6,401 nucleotides of DNA, taken from assembly GCA_012513735.1 (NCBI GenBank), contig JAAZBR010000330.1, positions 1 through 6,401 on the forward strand, read 5' to 3'. Both the position numbers and the translations under genes were made by a program. The stretch comes from Clostridiales bacterium (GTDB lineage: Bacteria > Bacillota > Clostridia > Christensenellales > Aristaeellaceae). This document shows, in pieces, positions 1 through 5,861 of this stretch (positions are counted from its first letter, which is position 1; every line of letters starts with the position of its first letter). The notes below the pieces were generated by a model, which did no database searches, was not told the DNA's origin, and saw nothing but the letters and a program-made list of their open reading frames with translations.

Positions 1-1004
1 AAGCAGATAAAGTTCTTGGGGAAATAGTCCAGCAGGGAATAGGGGGGATCGCCCGGCTGCCGCCCGTCAAAATAGCGGCTGTAGTTTTCAATGCCAGTGC
101 AAAAGCCAATTTCCCGCAGCATCTCGATGTCATACCGGGTGCGCTGGGCAATGCGCTGGGCCTCCAGGGCCAGCCCCTCCTGCTCAAAGTAGGCGATGCG
201 GGTCTGCAAATCCCGCTCGATGTGATCGATCTGCTCCTCCCGGCCTTCCACCCCTGTCACATAGTGGGTAGCCGGAAACACCGAATAGTGGTTGACGGCG
301 CGGATCGCGTGCCCGGTAGTCAACTGGAACTCGCTCACCCGCTCGATCTCATCGCCAAAAAATTCCACGCGCACGCCATCTTCCTTCAGGCCCGCGGGGA
401 TGATCTCCACCACATCGCCCCGTATCCGGAACATACCGCGGCCAAAGCCGATATCGTTGCGCTCGTACTGGATCTCCACCAACTGCTGGGCCAGCTTCTC
501 CGGCGTCATGTGCATGCCCGGCCGCATGGAGATCATCTGCCCCTCGTACTCACTGGGATCGCCCATGGAGTAGATGCAACTGACTGAAGCTACGATGATC
601 ACGTCATTGCGCTCGCGCAGGGCCGCCGTAGCCGAGTGGCGCAGCCGGTCTATCTCATCGTTAATGGAGGCGTCTTTTTCAATATAGGTGTCGCTGGAAG
701 CAATATAGGCCTCCGGCTGATAGTAATCATAGTAACTGACAAAGTACTCCACCGCGCTGTCGGGAAAAAAGGCGCGGAACTCGCTGCAAAGCTGGGCGGC
801 CAGCGTTTTGTTGTGGGCAATCACCAAGGTGGGCCGCTGTACTTTCTCAATCACAGAGGCCATGGTATAGGTTTTGCCCGACCCGGTCACCCCCAGCAGC
901 GTCTGGGCACGCATACCGCGCTGAATGCCTTGGGCCAGGGCGGCAATGGCCTGGGGCTGATCTCCCCTGGGCTCAAAGGGTGATACAAGCTTGAACTGTC
1001 CCAT
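1..1004 (-). CDS. uvrB: UvrABC excinuclease subunit B, N-terminal part (cut by window edge)
   Basis: UvrB is the DNA-damage-verifying helicase of nucleotide excision repair; it is loaded by UvrA and recruits UvrC for incision in the cytoplasm. About 334 codons are visible, roughly half of the usual 650-670 aa. Reading from the ATG at 1004, the protein begins [20 protein letters not shown], the typical UvrB opening. The Walker A motif GVTGSGKT lies at residues 38-45. The HNKTLAAQL motif is at about 64-72. The beta-hairpin region that inserts into DNA ([21 protein letters not shown]) spans about 91-111. Near the edge, [16 protein letters not shown] and LLDYFPKNF also match the family; the DExH box would follow just outside. 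An in-frame ATG at 1007 directly precedes the chosen one, but the Shine-Dalgarno GGAAGGA (1016-1010) is only 2 nt from it and 5 nt from 1004. The gene is divergent from the moxR operon. The missing C-terminus is a window effect. Identity is essentially certain. Confidence 0.97.
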   Translation of the reverse strand, partial: MGQFKLVSPFEPRGDQPQAIAALAQGIQRGMRAQTLLGVTGSGKTYTMASVIEKVQRPTLVIAHNKTLAAQLCSEFRAFFPDSAVEYFVSYYDYYQPEAYIASSDTYIEKDASINDEIDRLRHSATAALRERNDVIIVASVSCIYSMGDPSEYEGQMISMRPGMHMTPEKLAQQLVEIQYERNDIGFGRGMFRIRGDVVEIIPAGLKEDGVRVEFFGDEIERVSEFQLTTGHAIRAVNHYSVFPATHYVTGVEGREEQIDHIERDLQTRIAYFEQEGLALEAQRIAQRTRYDIEMLREIGFCTGIENYSRYFDGRQPGDPPYSLLDYFPKNFIC

Positions 1005-1009
1005 CATGT

Positions 1010-1016
1010 TCCTTCC
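1010..1016 (-). promoter_or_regulatory. Ribosome binding site of uvrB (decides between two adjacent ATGs)
   Basis: The minus-strand sequence GGAAGGA lies 2 nt before the ATG at 1007 and 5 nt before the ATG at 1004. The normal 5-9 nt spacing favours the second ATG. The two alternatives differ by one methionine only. Confidence 0.7.
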
Positions 1017-1039
1017 CGGGAGTGAGTGTTCCCGTTCAC

Positions 1040-1068
1040 ATCATAGCAAACGAAACATGGGCAGACAA
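1040..1068 (-). promoter_or_regulatory. Predicted SigA/sigma-70 type promoter of uvrB
   Basis: Read on the minus strand, the -35 element is TTGTCT (1068-1063), followed by exactly 17 nt and the -10 element TATGAT (1045-1040). A TGC immediately before the -10 gives an extended -10 (TGn). Transcription would start near 1033, leaving a leader of about 30 nt containing the Shine-Dalgarno GGAAGGA. Spacing, location and orientation all fit uvrB. No good SOS (LexA) box overlaps these elements. The call is by motif only. Confidence 0.72.
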
Positions 1069-1147
1069 GCATCCTCAAAAACGAATGCAGCAGCCGTGCT
1101 GCCCGGCGCAGACACCGCCCATATGTTTCAAACTCTTTACGGAAAGA

Positions 1148-1176
1148 TTGCAAAAGAGGGGTTGCCCGGCTATAAT
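1148..1176 (+). promoter_or_regulatory. Predicted SigA/sigma-70 type promoter of the moxR-DUF58-transglutaminase operon
   Basis: The -35 element TTGCAA (1148-1153), a 17-nt spacer and a perfect -10 TATAAT (1171-1176) place the start of transcription near 1183, about 36 nt before the moxR ATG. The transcript would begin close to a tiny GC hairpin (GGGG 1182-1185 / CCCC 1189-1192). A 5-bp inverted repeat TCTTT-acgg-AAAGA (1134-1147) abuts the -35 and could be an operator or simply AT-rich upstream sequence. The promoter is near-consensus, which suggests constitutive or repressor-controlled expression. Confidence 0.8.
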
Positions 1177-1206
1177 GCACAGGGGCGGCCCCAACGGCTG
1201 CCCATA

Positions 1207-1212
1207 GGAAGG
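1207..1212 (+). promoter_or_regulatory. Ribosome binding site of moxR (decides the start)
   Basis: GGAAGG within the purine run 1206-1216 sits 6 nt before the ATG at 1219. The reading frame stays open upstream to 991, but this site, the family's usual N-terminus and the promoter at 1148-1176 (downstream of 991) all require the start at 1219. Confidence 0.85.
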
Positions 1213-1218
1213 AAGACA

Positions 1219-2169
1219 ATGACCCAAGATCCACGCAATCTGATATACGCCCTGCGCGAGAATGTGCGTCAGGTCATCGTTGGCAAGGATGAGGCGATTG
1301 AATATGCGCTGATTGCACTGCTGTGCAAGGGCCATGTGCTGATTGAGGATGTGCCCGGCGTCGGCAAGACCACGCTGGCTGCCGCGCTGGCCAGGTCCCT
1401 CAACTGCAGCTTCAAGCGCATCCAGTTCACACCGGATATTATGCCCTCTGACATCACAGGCTTCACCATGGTCAGCATGACAACCGGCGAGATGGAGTAC
1501 AAGCCGGGGGCTGTCAACACCCAGATCCTGCTGGCCGACGAAATCAACCGTACCTCTCCCAAAACCCAGTCCAGCCTGCTGGAGGTGATGGAGGAAGGAC
1601 AGGTGACCGTAGACGGTGTCACGCGGGCGCTGCCCAAACCTTTCATGGTGCTGGCCACCCAGAACCCCATTGACTTTGTGGGCACCTATCCCCTGCCCGA
1701 GGCGCAGATGGATCGTTTTTTTCTGCGCATTGCCATCGGTTACCCCACCATTGAAGAAGAGATGGATGTGCTGGACCGCTATTCAGGGCAGGAAAGTCCC
1801 CTCAAAACCCTGACACCCGTCTGTGGCGGGCAGGAGATCATTGCCATGCAGGAGATGGTGGGCGCCATTTATTGCAGCCGGGAGGTGCGCAGCTACGTGG
1901 CCACCATTGCGGCCACCACACGCAAGCACCAGGCGCTGCAGTTGGGCGTTTCGCCCCGGGGCGCCATCGCGCTGGTGCGCGCCGCCCAGGCTTGCGCTTT
2001 GCTATCGGGCCGAGACTATATTCTGCCTGATGATGTGCGGCGAATGGCATTGCCTGTGTTGAGCCATCGCCTGATCCTGACGCCTGAGGCACGCATGAAG
2101 GGCTATTCTGCCGAAACCATCCTGAGCCAGTTGATTGAAACGGTGCCGGTGCCAGGCAAGATGGCATGA
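1219..2169 (+). CDS. MoxR-family AAA+ ATPase
   Basis: A 316-aa cytoplasmic ATPase of the MoxR branch of AAA+ proteins, the usual length for the family. MoxR ATPases act as chaperone-like remodelling factors for vWA-domain or membrane partners encoded beside them. Visible motifs are VGKDEAIEYALIALLCKGHVL leading to Walker A (EDVPGVGKTT, residues 43-52, K50), the FTPDIMPSDITG segment (70-81), Walker B (ILLADEINR, 103-111, D107/E108), sensor 1 (ATQNP, N149), the arginine-finger region (EAQMDRFF, R166) and sensor 2 (GVSPRGAIAL, R247). All catalytic residues are present, so the ATPase should be active. The start at 1219 is chosen for its GGAAGG site and its position just after a strong promoter; the open frame back to 991 crosses the control region. 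It is the first gene of a three-gene operon and its TGA overlaps the next ATG. It corresponds in family and position to Bacillus subtilis yeaC. The client is unknown. Confidence 0.95.
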   Translation: MTQDPRNLIYALRENVRQVIVGKDEAIEYALIALLCKGHVLIEDVPGVGKTTLAAALARSLNCSFKRIQFTPDIMPSDITGFTMVSMTTGEMEYKPGAVNTQILLADEINRTSPKTQSSLLEVMEEGQVTVDGVTRALPKPFMVLATQNPIDFVGTYPLPEAQMDRFFLRIAIGYPTIEEEMDVLDRYSGQESPLKTLTPVCGGQEIIAMQEMVGAIYCSREVRSYVATIAATTRKHQALQLGVSPRGAIALVRAAQACALLSGRDYILPDDVRRMALPVLSHRLILTPEARMKGYSAETILSQLIETVPVPGKMA

Positions 2170-3317
2170 CGGCCCGCTTTTTTGTCGCGGTCTGCTCGCT
2201 GCTGGTCACAGGCCTGTGCGCGCTTTCTTTGGGTGGACGGGTATTCTACCTGGCCAGTTGGGCCCTGATCCTGATGCTGGCCTATGGAATTATCAGCGTA
2301 CTGCTGGCCAGCAGAATGCTGAGTTTCCAGCAGATTGTCAGCGACTACAAGGTGGAACGTGCCAGCCGGACCAGTCTGAGCATTGAACTGCGCAACAAAA
2401 GCCTTTTGCCCATAGCGCCCCTGGAGCTGTATCTGCAACTGCCCGATGGACCGGTCACTATATTCCTTGATGCTGGGATGCTGCGCGCCCGCACGGCATC
2501 CTTTCCGTTTTTTCTGCCCCATGTGGGCGTGGTGCCCGCAGGGGTAGAAGCGCTGTATGTAAGTGACCTGTTTCATCTGTTCCGTTTGAAACGCAAAGGG
2601 CTGCAGGCGCCTCCCAAGGTGGTGGTGCTCCCCCGCAGCTTCGACGTGGAGAAGCTAGCTTTCCTGGCCAGAGATGACGGCAAAGCGCTGCCCAACCGCG
2701 CCAGCGAGGATGTGACCTCGCCGGAGGACACGCGCAACTACCGCCAGGGCGACCCGCTGAAGCGGATCCATTGGAAGCTCAGCAGCCGAAAGCGTGAGCT
2801 GATTGTACGCCGGTTTGAGATCCCCGCTCCGCCTGACACCCTGATCCTGATGGACTGCTACGATCCCTCCGGCTATGCCGGCCAGCCAGATGGGCTGAAC
2901 CGTATGAAGGATACGCTGTGCGAAACAGCCCTCTCCGTCGCAAAAATGCAAATGGAGGGCAGCCATCCGGTCCGCGTGCCCCTCTATGGTGCCAGGGCCA
3001 GCGAGTTCAAGGCAGATCGTCCCGGCAGCCTAAGCCTGCTGCAAGAGGAGCTGGCCTACCAGATGTTCCGTGGCGGGGAGCCCTTTGATAAGGTGCTAAA
3101 CGTGGAACTGCGCCGCATGCGCCGTACGGGCGCTACCTTGGTGATCACCACCAGGCTGGATGCTGCAGTGGTCGAGGGAGTCAAGCATATCCGCCGTTCC
3201 GGCCCCAATGTACGGTTTTACCTGGTGACTTTTACCCCTGACAACGAGGCGGACGCTCCCTTTGTGCAGCAACTACAGCGTCATCTGGTGGAGGTGTGCT
3301 ATGTCACGCCTGCGTGA
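2166..3317 (+). CDS. DUF58 domain-containing membrane protein
   Basis: A 383-aa protein of the DUF58 family (YeaD-like). Two hydrophobic helices at about residues 4-22 and 28-50 anchor it in the membrane, with a short basic loop between them. The hallmark DUF58 segment is at about 186-218: PEDTRNYRQGDPLKRIHWK followed by a basic stretch and RRFE. A segment resembling the family's 'DPFGLF' region appears as VSDLFHLFRLKRK (132-144). The C-terminal part after DTLILMDCYDPSG (224-236) should form a vWA-like fold, but the metal-site pattern DxSxS is not kept. The start overlaps the moxR stop as ATGA (2166-2169), with only a weak Shine-Dalgarno, which implies translational coupling. Genes of this family almost always sit beside a MoxR ATPase and often beside a transglutaminase-like protein, as here; a role as the ATPase's membrane-bound partner is inferred from that. 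The biochemical activity is unknown. Confidence 0.92.
   Translation: MTARFFVAVCSLLVTGLCALSLGGRVFYLASWALILMLAYGIISVLLASRMLSFQQIVSDYKVERASRTSLSIELRNKSLLPIAPLELYLQLPDGPVTIFLDAGMLRARTASFPFFLPHVGVVPAGVEALYVSDLFHLFRLKRKGLQAPPKVVVLPRSFDVEKLAFLARDDGKALPNRASEDVTSPEDTRNYRQGDPLKRIHWKLSSRKRELIVRRFEIPAPPDTLILMDCYDPSGYAGQPDGLNRMKDTLCETALSVAKMQMEGSHPVRVPLYGARASEFKADRPGSLSLLQEELAYQMFRGGEPFDKVLNVELRRMRRTGATLVITTRLDAAVVEGVKHIRRSGPNVRFYLVTFTPDNEADAPFVQQLQRHLVEVCYVTPA
3290..3295 (+). promoter_or_regulatory. Ribosome binding site inside the DUF58 gene, for the transglutaminase gene
   Basis: GGAGGT lies 5 nt before the ATG at 3301. This fixes the start at 3301 rather than the in-frame ATG at 3262, which has no comparable site and would extend the protein by 13 residues into the DUF58 gene. 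Confidence 0.82.
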
Positions 3318-5664
3318 ACAGTGGCGGCCGTGGCTGGCCGACATGCTGATCCTGCTGCTGATAAGCTGGGCTCTTGTGCTGCCGGCGCTGCAGGTGTATA
3401 TGATGCGCCAGGAGGCCACCTGGGCTTTTATTCGCGTAGTTTTTTTCTCTGTCATCTTGTCAGCCTATGCCCAGCTTCCTAAGCGGGCGAGGTTGTTTGC
3501 GGGCATTGGCCTGGCAATTGCCAGCCTCGCCTGGGCGCTGCTGAGCCCTTTGCCTGCTGCCCTGCAGGCGCTGATCAGCGCGCTGGCCACCGCCCGTCCC
3601 CTGACGCCCGCACTGACCCTGTATTCCGATGTGATTCTGTTGGCCAGTTTGCTGGTAATCGCCGTGTATGCACGGCTGCTGGTGCAGGGAGAGCCCAGTT
3701 TCTCGGCGCCGCTGCTGCTGTCCACCGGGATGATGCTGTGGTTTTCGGGCGCAAGGCAGAATATTGGCGATTTTGTGCCCCTGATGGCGGCGGTACCGCT
3801 GCTTTTTGCGTATGCCTGGTTCATGGAAAATCCCCTCCGCCCGCAGGTGGACCGCAACCGTAACCGCAACCGTAGCCTGTTCAAGGCGCTGCCCGTGGTG
3901 CTGATGATCGCCATGCTGGCCTTTGCCCTCACCCCCTCCTACCGTACCACCCATCCACAGTTGGAAAAGCAGGCGGATCGCCTGCGGCAGTTGATCAACG
4001 ATTACTTCTTCTTCACCGATACGCGGGAAAACTTCACCCTGGCCTCCGTTGGCTACCAGCCCATGGGCAAAAGCGGGCTGGGCGGCAAGCCCCAGATATC
4101 CAACAACCAGGTGATGCAGGTGGATGCCAAGGATCGTCTGTACCTGCGCGGCACGTTGCTAGACCTGTACAACGGACGCCAGTGGTATGACAGTGTGTCC
4201 AATGAGCGTTATGGCTATACCTCCGCCCGTTTTGCTGCGCTGCGCGACCGGCTACTGGATGCCGCACTGCCCGAAGAAGGCCTACGCACGGCCGAAGAAG
4301 AGGCCAGCGTGCTGCTGTTGAACAGCCTGCCCTCCACCCTGTTTGTACCCCAGCGACTGCGCAAGCTGTCCCTGGCCGAGGGGATGGTGGCCTATTTGAA
4401 TGCCTCCAGCGAACTGTTTATCACCCGCAACCTGGAAAAGGACGACAGCTACGACCTTGCCTATGAAAGCTATGTGGCAGGCACCCCCAAGACCGATCAG
4501 CTTGCGGCGCGCCTGAGCGGCGCGCAGGATCCCCACTATCAGGAGCTGTTTCCCGTGTATGTGCAACTGCCCCAGCATCTGCTGCCCGATGGCATGGTGG
4601 CGACGCTGGCCAAGCAGATTGTGGGTACTGAACAGGACCCCTACCGCAAGGCCATGCTGATCCGCAGCCATCTGATGGACAACTACCGCTACACGCTGGA
4701 AGTGCCCGATGCGCCAGACGACCTTGATTTTTCCGCCCATTTCCTGTTTGAAACCAAGCAGGGGTACTGCACCTACTTTGCAACGGCCATGACCGTACTG
4801 GCGCGTTCTGTCGGGCTGCCTAGCCGGTACGTGGAAGGCTTTGTGGCATTGCCCTCCGATAATAATACGCCCGTTATCATCACGGGACAGAATGCCCACG
4901 CATGGACGGAGATCTACATCCCTGCGATGGGATGGGTGACCTTTGATGCCACCAGCACCACCGGCGAGCTGCCACCGCCACCCCAACAACCGCCACCCTC
5001 CGGACCTGACCCAGACCAGACACCGCCTCCCGGCCCCGAGGAACAGCAGACGCCCCAGCCCCAGCAGGAAGAGGAACAGCCGGAAAACGCCCCCACCCCC
5101 ACGCCGGAGCCGGAGGATCAGCCCCCGCCTGTAGATGAGCAGGATACGCCTGAGCCGGATCAGCACAGCCAAAGCGGCCCTTCCATGTGGTGGCTGTGGC
5201 TGCTGTTGGCGGTCACGATCGCTCTGCTGGTGTGGCGCGCCCGGGCCAGCGAGCCTAACCGGCAATCCGCCCGTCTTGCGGAATCCAGCGGAAAGGTGCT
5301 GTTGTTCTGGCAGGCGCTGATGGACGTGCAAAAAGCAGCCAGGCTGCCCATGCTGCCCAGCGAAACCCTGCGGGACTACGCGCTGCGTGTCGCCCCCGAC
5401 GACCGGGGCCTGCTGTCCCTGGCGGATTCGGTGTCTGCCATCGTGTACGGGCGGCATGCGCCGGATGACAGCCGCGTCACGGCAGCACGCTTGTACTATC
5501 AAAGCGCCTACCGAGCCCTCCCCCGTCTCCACCGCGGCGCAGTCATTGTCCGACGCACGACGAGGGATCTGCGGAGCATGCTGCAACGTCTGCGTACTTT
5601 GAGTGGGCAAACCGTGCGCGATATGAAAGATGCCATTCTCTCTGCCTTGCGCGGCCGAAGATAG
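3301..5664 (+). CDS. Polytopic membrane transglutaminase-like (papain-fold) protein with DUF4129-type tail
   Basis: A 787-aa membrane protein of the YebA type. Seven hydrophobic helices are visible at about residues 12-32, 41-58, 64-81, 109-127, 135-149, 158-175 and 194-211. Positive loops (60-64 and the DRNRNRNRS stretch at 184-192) place the N-terminus inside and residues 212-628 outside. The extracellular part ends in a transglutaminase core (about 440-555) with a complete triad: C490 in KQGYCTYFA, H533 in NAHAWTEIY and D549 in TFDAT. A proline/glutamine/acid-rich linker follows (about 555-626), then an eighth helix (about 629-647) and a cytoplasmic tail (648-787) resembling DUF4129 (LPSETLRDYA, SAIVYGRHA). 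Bacterial members of this fold may act as proteases, crosslinkers or amidases on cell-surface substrates; the substrate here is unknown. The gene overlaps DUF58 by 17 nt and starts at 3301 because of GGAGGT at 3290-3295. It is the last gene of the operon, followed by a terminator. Family assignment is firm; enzymatic activity is inferred. Confidence 0.94.
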   Translation: MSRLREQWRPWLADMLILLLISWALVLPALQVYMMRQEATWAFIRVVFFSVILSAYAQLPKRARLFAGIGLAIASLAWALLSPLPAALQALISALATARPLTPALTLYSDVILLASLLVIAVYARLLVQGEPSFSAPLLLSTGMMLWFSGARQNIGDFVPLMAAVPLLFAYAWFMENPLRPQVDRNRNRNRSLFKALPVVLMIAMLAFALTPSYRTTHPQLEKQADRLRQLINDYFFFTDTRENFTLASVGYQPMGKSGLGGKPQISNNQVMQVDAKDRLYLRGTLLDLYNGRQWYDSVSNERYGYTSARFAALRDRLLDAALPEEGLRTAEEEASVLLLNSLPSTLFVPQRLRKLSLAEGMVAYLNASSELFITRNLEKDDSYDLAYESYVAGTPKTDQLAARLSGAQDPHYQELFPVYVQLPQHLLPDGMVATLAKQIVGTEQDPYRKAMLIRSHLMDNYRYTLEVPDAPDDLDFSAHFLFETKQGYCTYFATAMTVLARSVGLPSRYVEGFVALPSDNNTPVIITGQNAHAWTEIYIPAMGWVTFDATSTTGELPPPPQQPPPSGPDPDQTPPPGPEEQQTPQPQQEEEQPENAPTPTPEPEDQPPPVDEQDTPEPDQHSQSGPSMWWLWLLLAVTIALLVWRARASEPNRQSARLAESSGKVLLFWQALMDVQKAARLPMLPSETLRDYALRVAPDDRGLLSLADSVSAIVYGRHAPDDSRVTAARLYYQSAYRALPRLHRGAVIVRRTTRDLRSMLQRLRTLSGQTVRDMKDAILSALRGRR
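4975..5178 (+). repeat. Low-complexity proline/glutamine/glutamate-rich coding tract
   Basis: Within the transglutaminase gene, this stretch encodes a tract of Pro, Gln, Glu and Asp (PPPPQQPPP, QPQQEEEQPEN, PTPTPEPEDQ) between the catalytic domain and the last membrane helix. It is compositionally biased, C-rich on the plus strand, but is not an exact tandem repeat. It likely forms an extended, disordered, acidic spacer on the outer face of the membrane. Its strand bias also produces a long open frame on the minus strand (4282-5679) that is not a gene. Confidence 0.75.
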
Positions 5665-5683
5665 GCAAGGATAAGTCAAAAAT

Positions 5684-5713
5684 GCGGGGCATCCTGAACA
5701 TGGGAAGCCCCGC
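5684..5713. terminator. Bidirectional intrinsic terminator between convergent genes
   Basis: A perfect 7-bp GC stem, GCGGGGC (5684-5690) and GCCCCGC (5707-5713), encloses a 16-nt loop. On the minus strand the stem is followed by ATTTTTG, a good U-tract for ending the glycosidase transcript arriving from the right. On the plus strand it is followed by TAATTGTATTT, a weaker U-rich tail, and it lies 20 nt after the stop codon of the transglutaminase gene. The long loop is somewhat unusual. Confidence 0.7.
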
Positions 5714-5722
5714 TAATTGTAT

Positions 5723-5751
5723 TTGCTGTCTATGGGCATAGCCGCTACAAT
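5723..5751 (+). promoter_or_regulatory. Promoter-like sequence pointing into the 3' end of the convergent gene
   Basis: TTGCTG (5723-5728), a 17-nt spacer and TACAAT (5746-5751) resemble a SigA promoter with a weak -35 and a good -10. It starts just after the terminator and would make an RNA antisense to the glycosidase 3' end. No plus-strand gene with a ribosome binding site follows; the only short frame (ATG 5755, stop 5877, 40 codons) has none. It may be a chance match in an AT-richer spacer. Confidence 0.25.
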
Positions 5752-5861
5752 GTTATGCTGCATTCAACACATTGCCGTGCGCATTGTTATTGCAGTATTG
5801 CTATTGTGACCTTCCCTGTTATCCATGTTAGCACATCCTACGCACCGCATAGAACACGGTT

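Noticed and set aside
222..983. Plus-strand open frames (222-587, 292-573, 636-983) across the left end
   Set aside because: They are antisense to uvrB, which is conserved over the whole stretch, and have no recognisable protein family or ribosome binding site.
1100..1170. Repeated octamer TGCCCGGC (1100-1107 and 1163-1170) in the control region
   Set aside because: The same octamer occurs within coding sequence of this window (for example in moxR near 1351), so it reflects GC-rich composition rather than a regulatory repeat.
991..1218. N-terminal extension of the MoxR protein by 76 residues
   Set aside because: It crosses the uvrB start and both promoters, the predicted transcription start (about 1183) lies after it, and the ATG at 1219 has a strong ribosome binding site and gives a normal-length protein.
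1269..1685. Minus-strand frame of 138 codons inside moxR, and similar frames at 1838-2209, 2103-2576 and 3460-3954
   Set aside because: All lie opposite conserved coding sequence and show no family motif or ribosome binding site.
3262..3300. Start of the transglutaminase protein at the ATG at 3262
   Set aside because: It has no Shine-Dalgarno site at the right distance, whereas 3301 follows GGAGGT by 5 nt and begins with a typical basic leader before the first membrane helix.
4282..5679. Long minus-strand open frame of 465 codons opposite the transglutaminase gene
   Set aside because: It is a shadow of the GC-rich, proline-rich coding strand: the translation is low-complexity (runs of G, R, L, Q, H), matches no family I recognise, and the opposite frame has a full catalytic triad and membrane topology.
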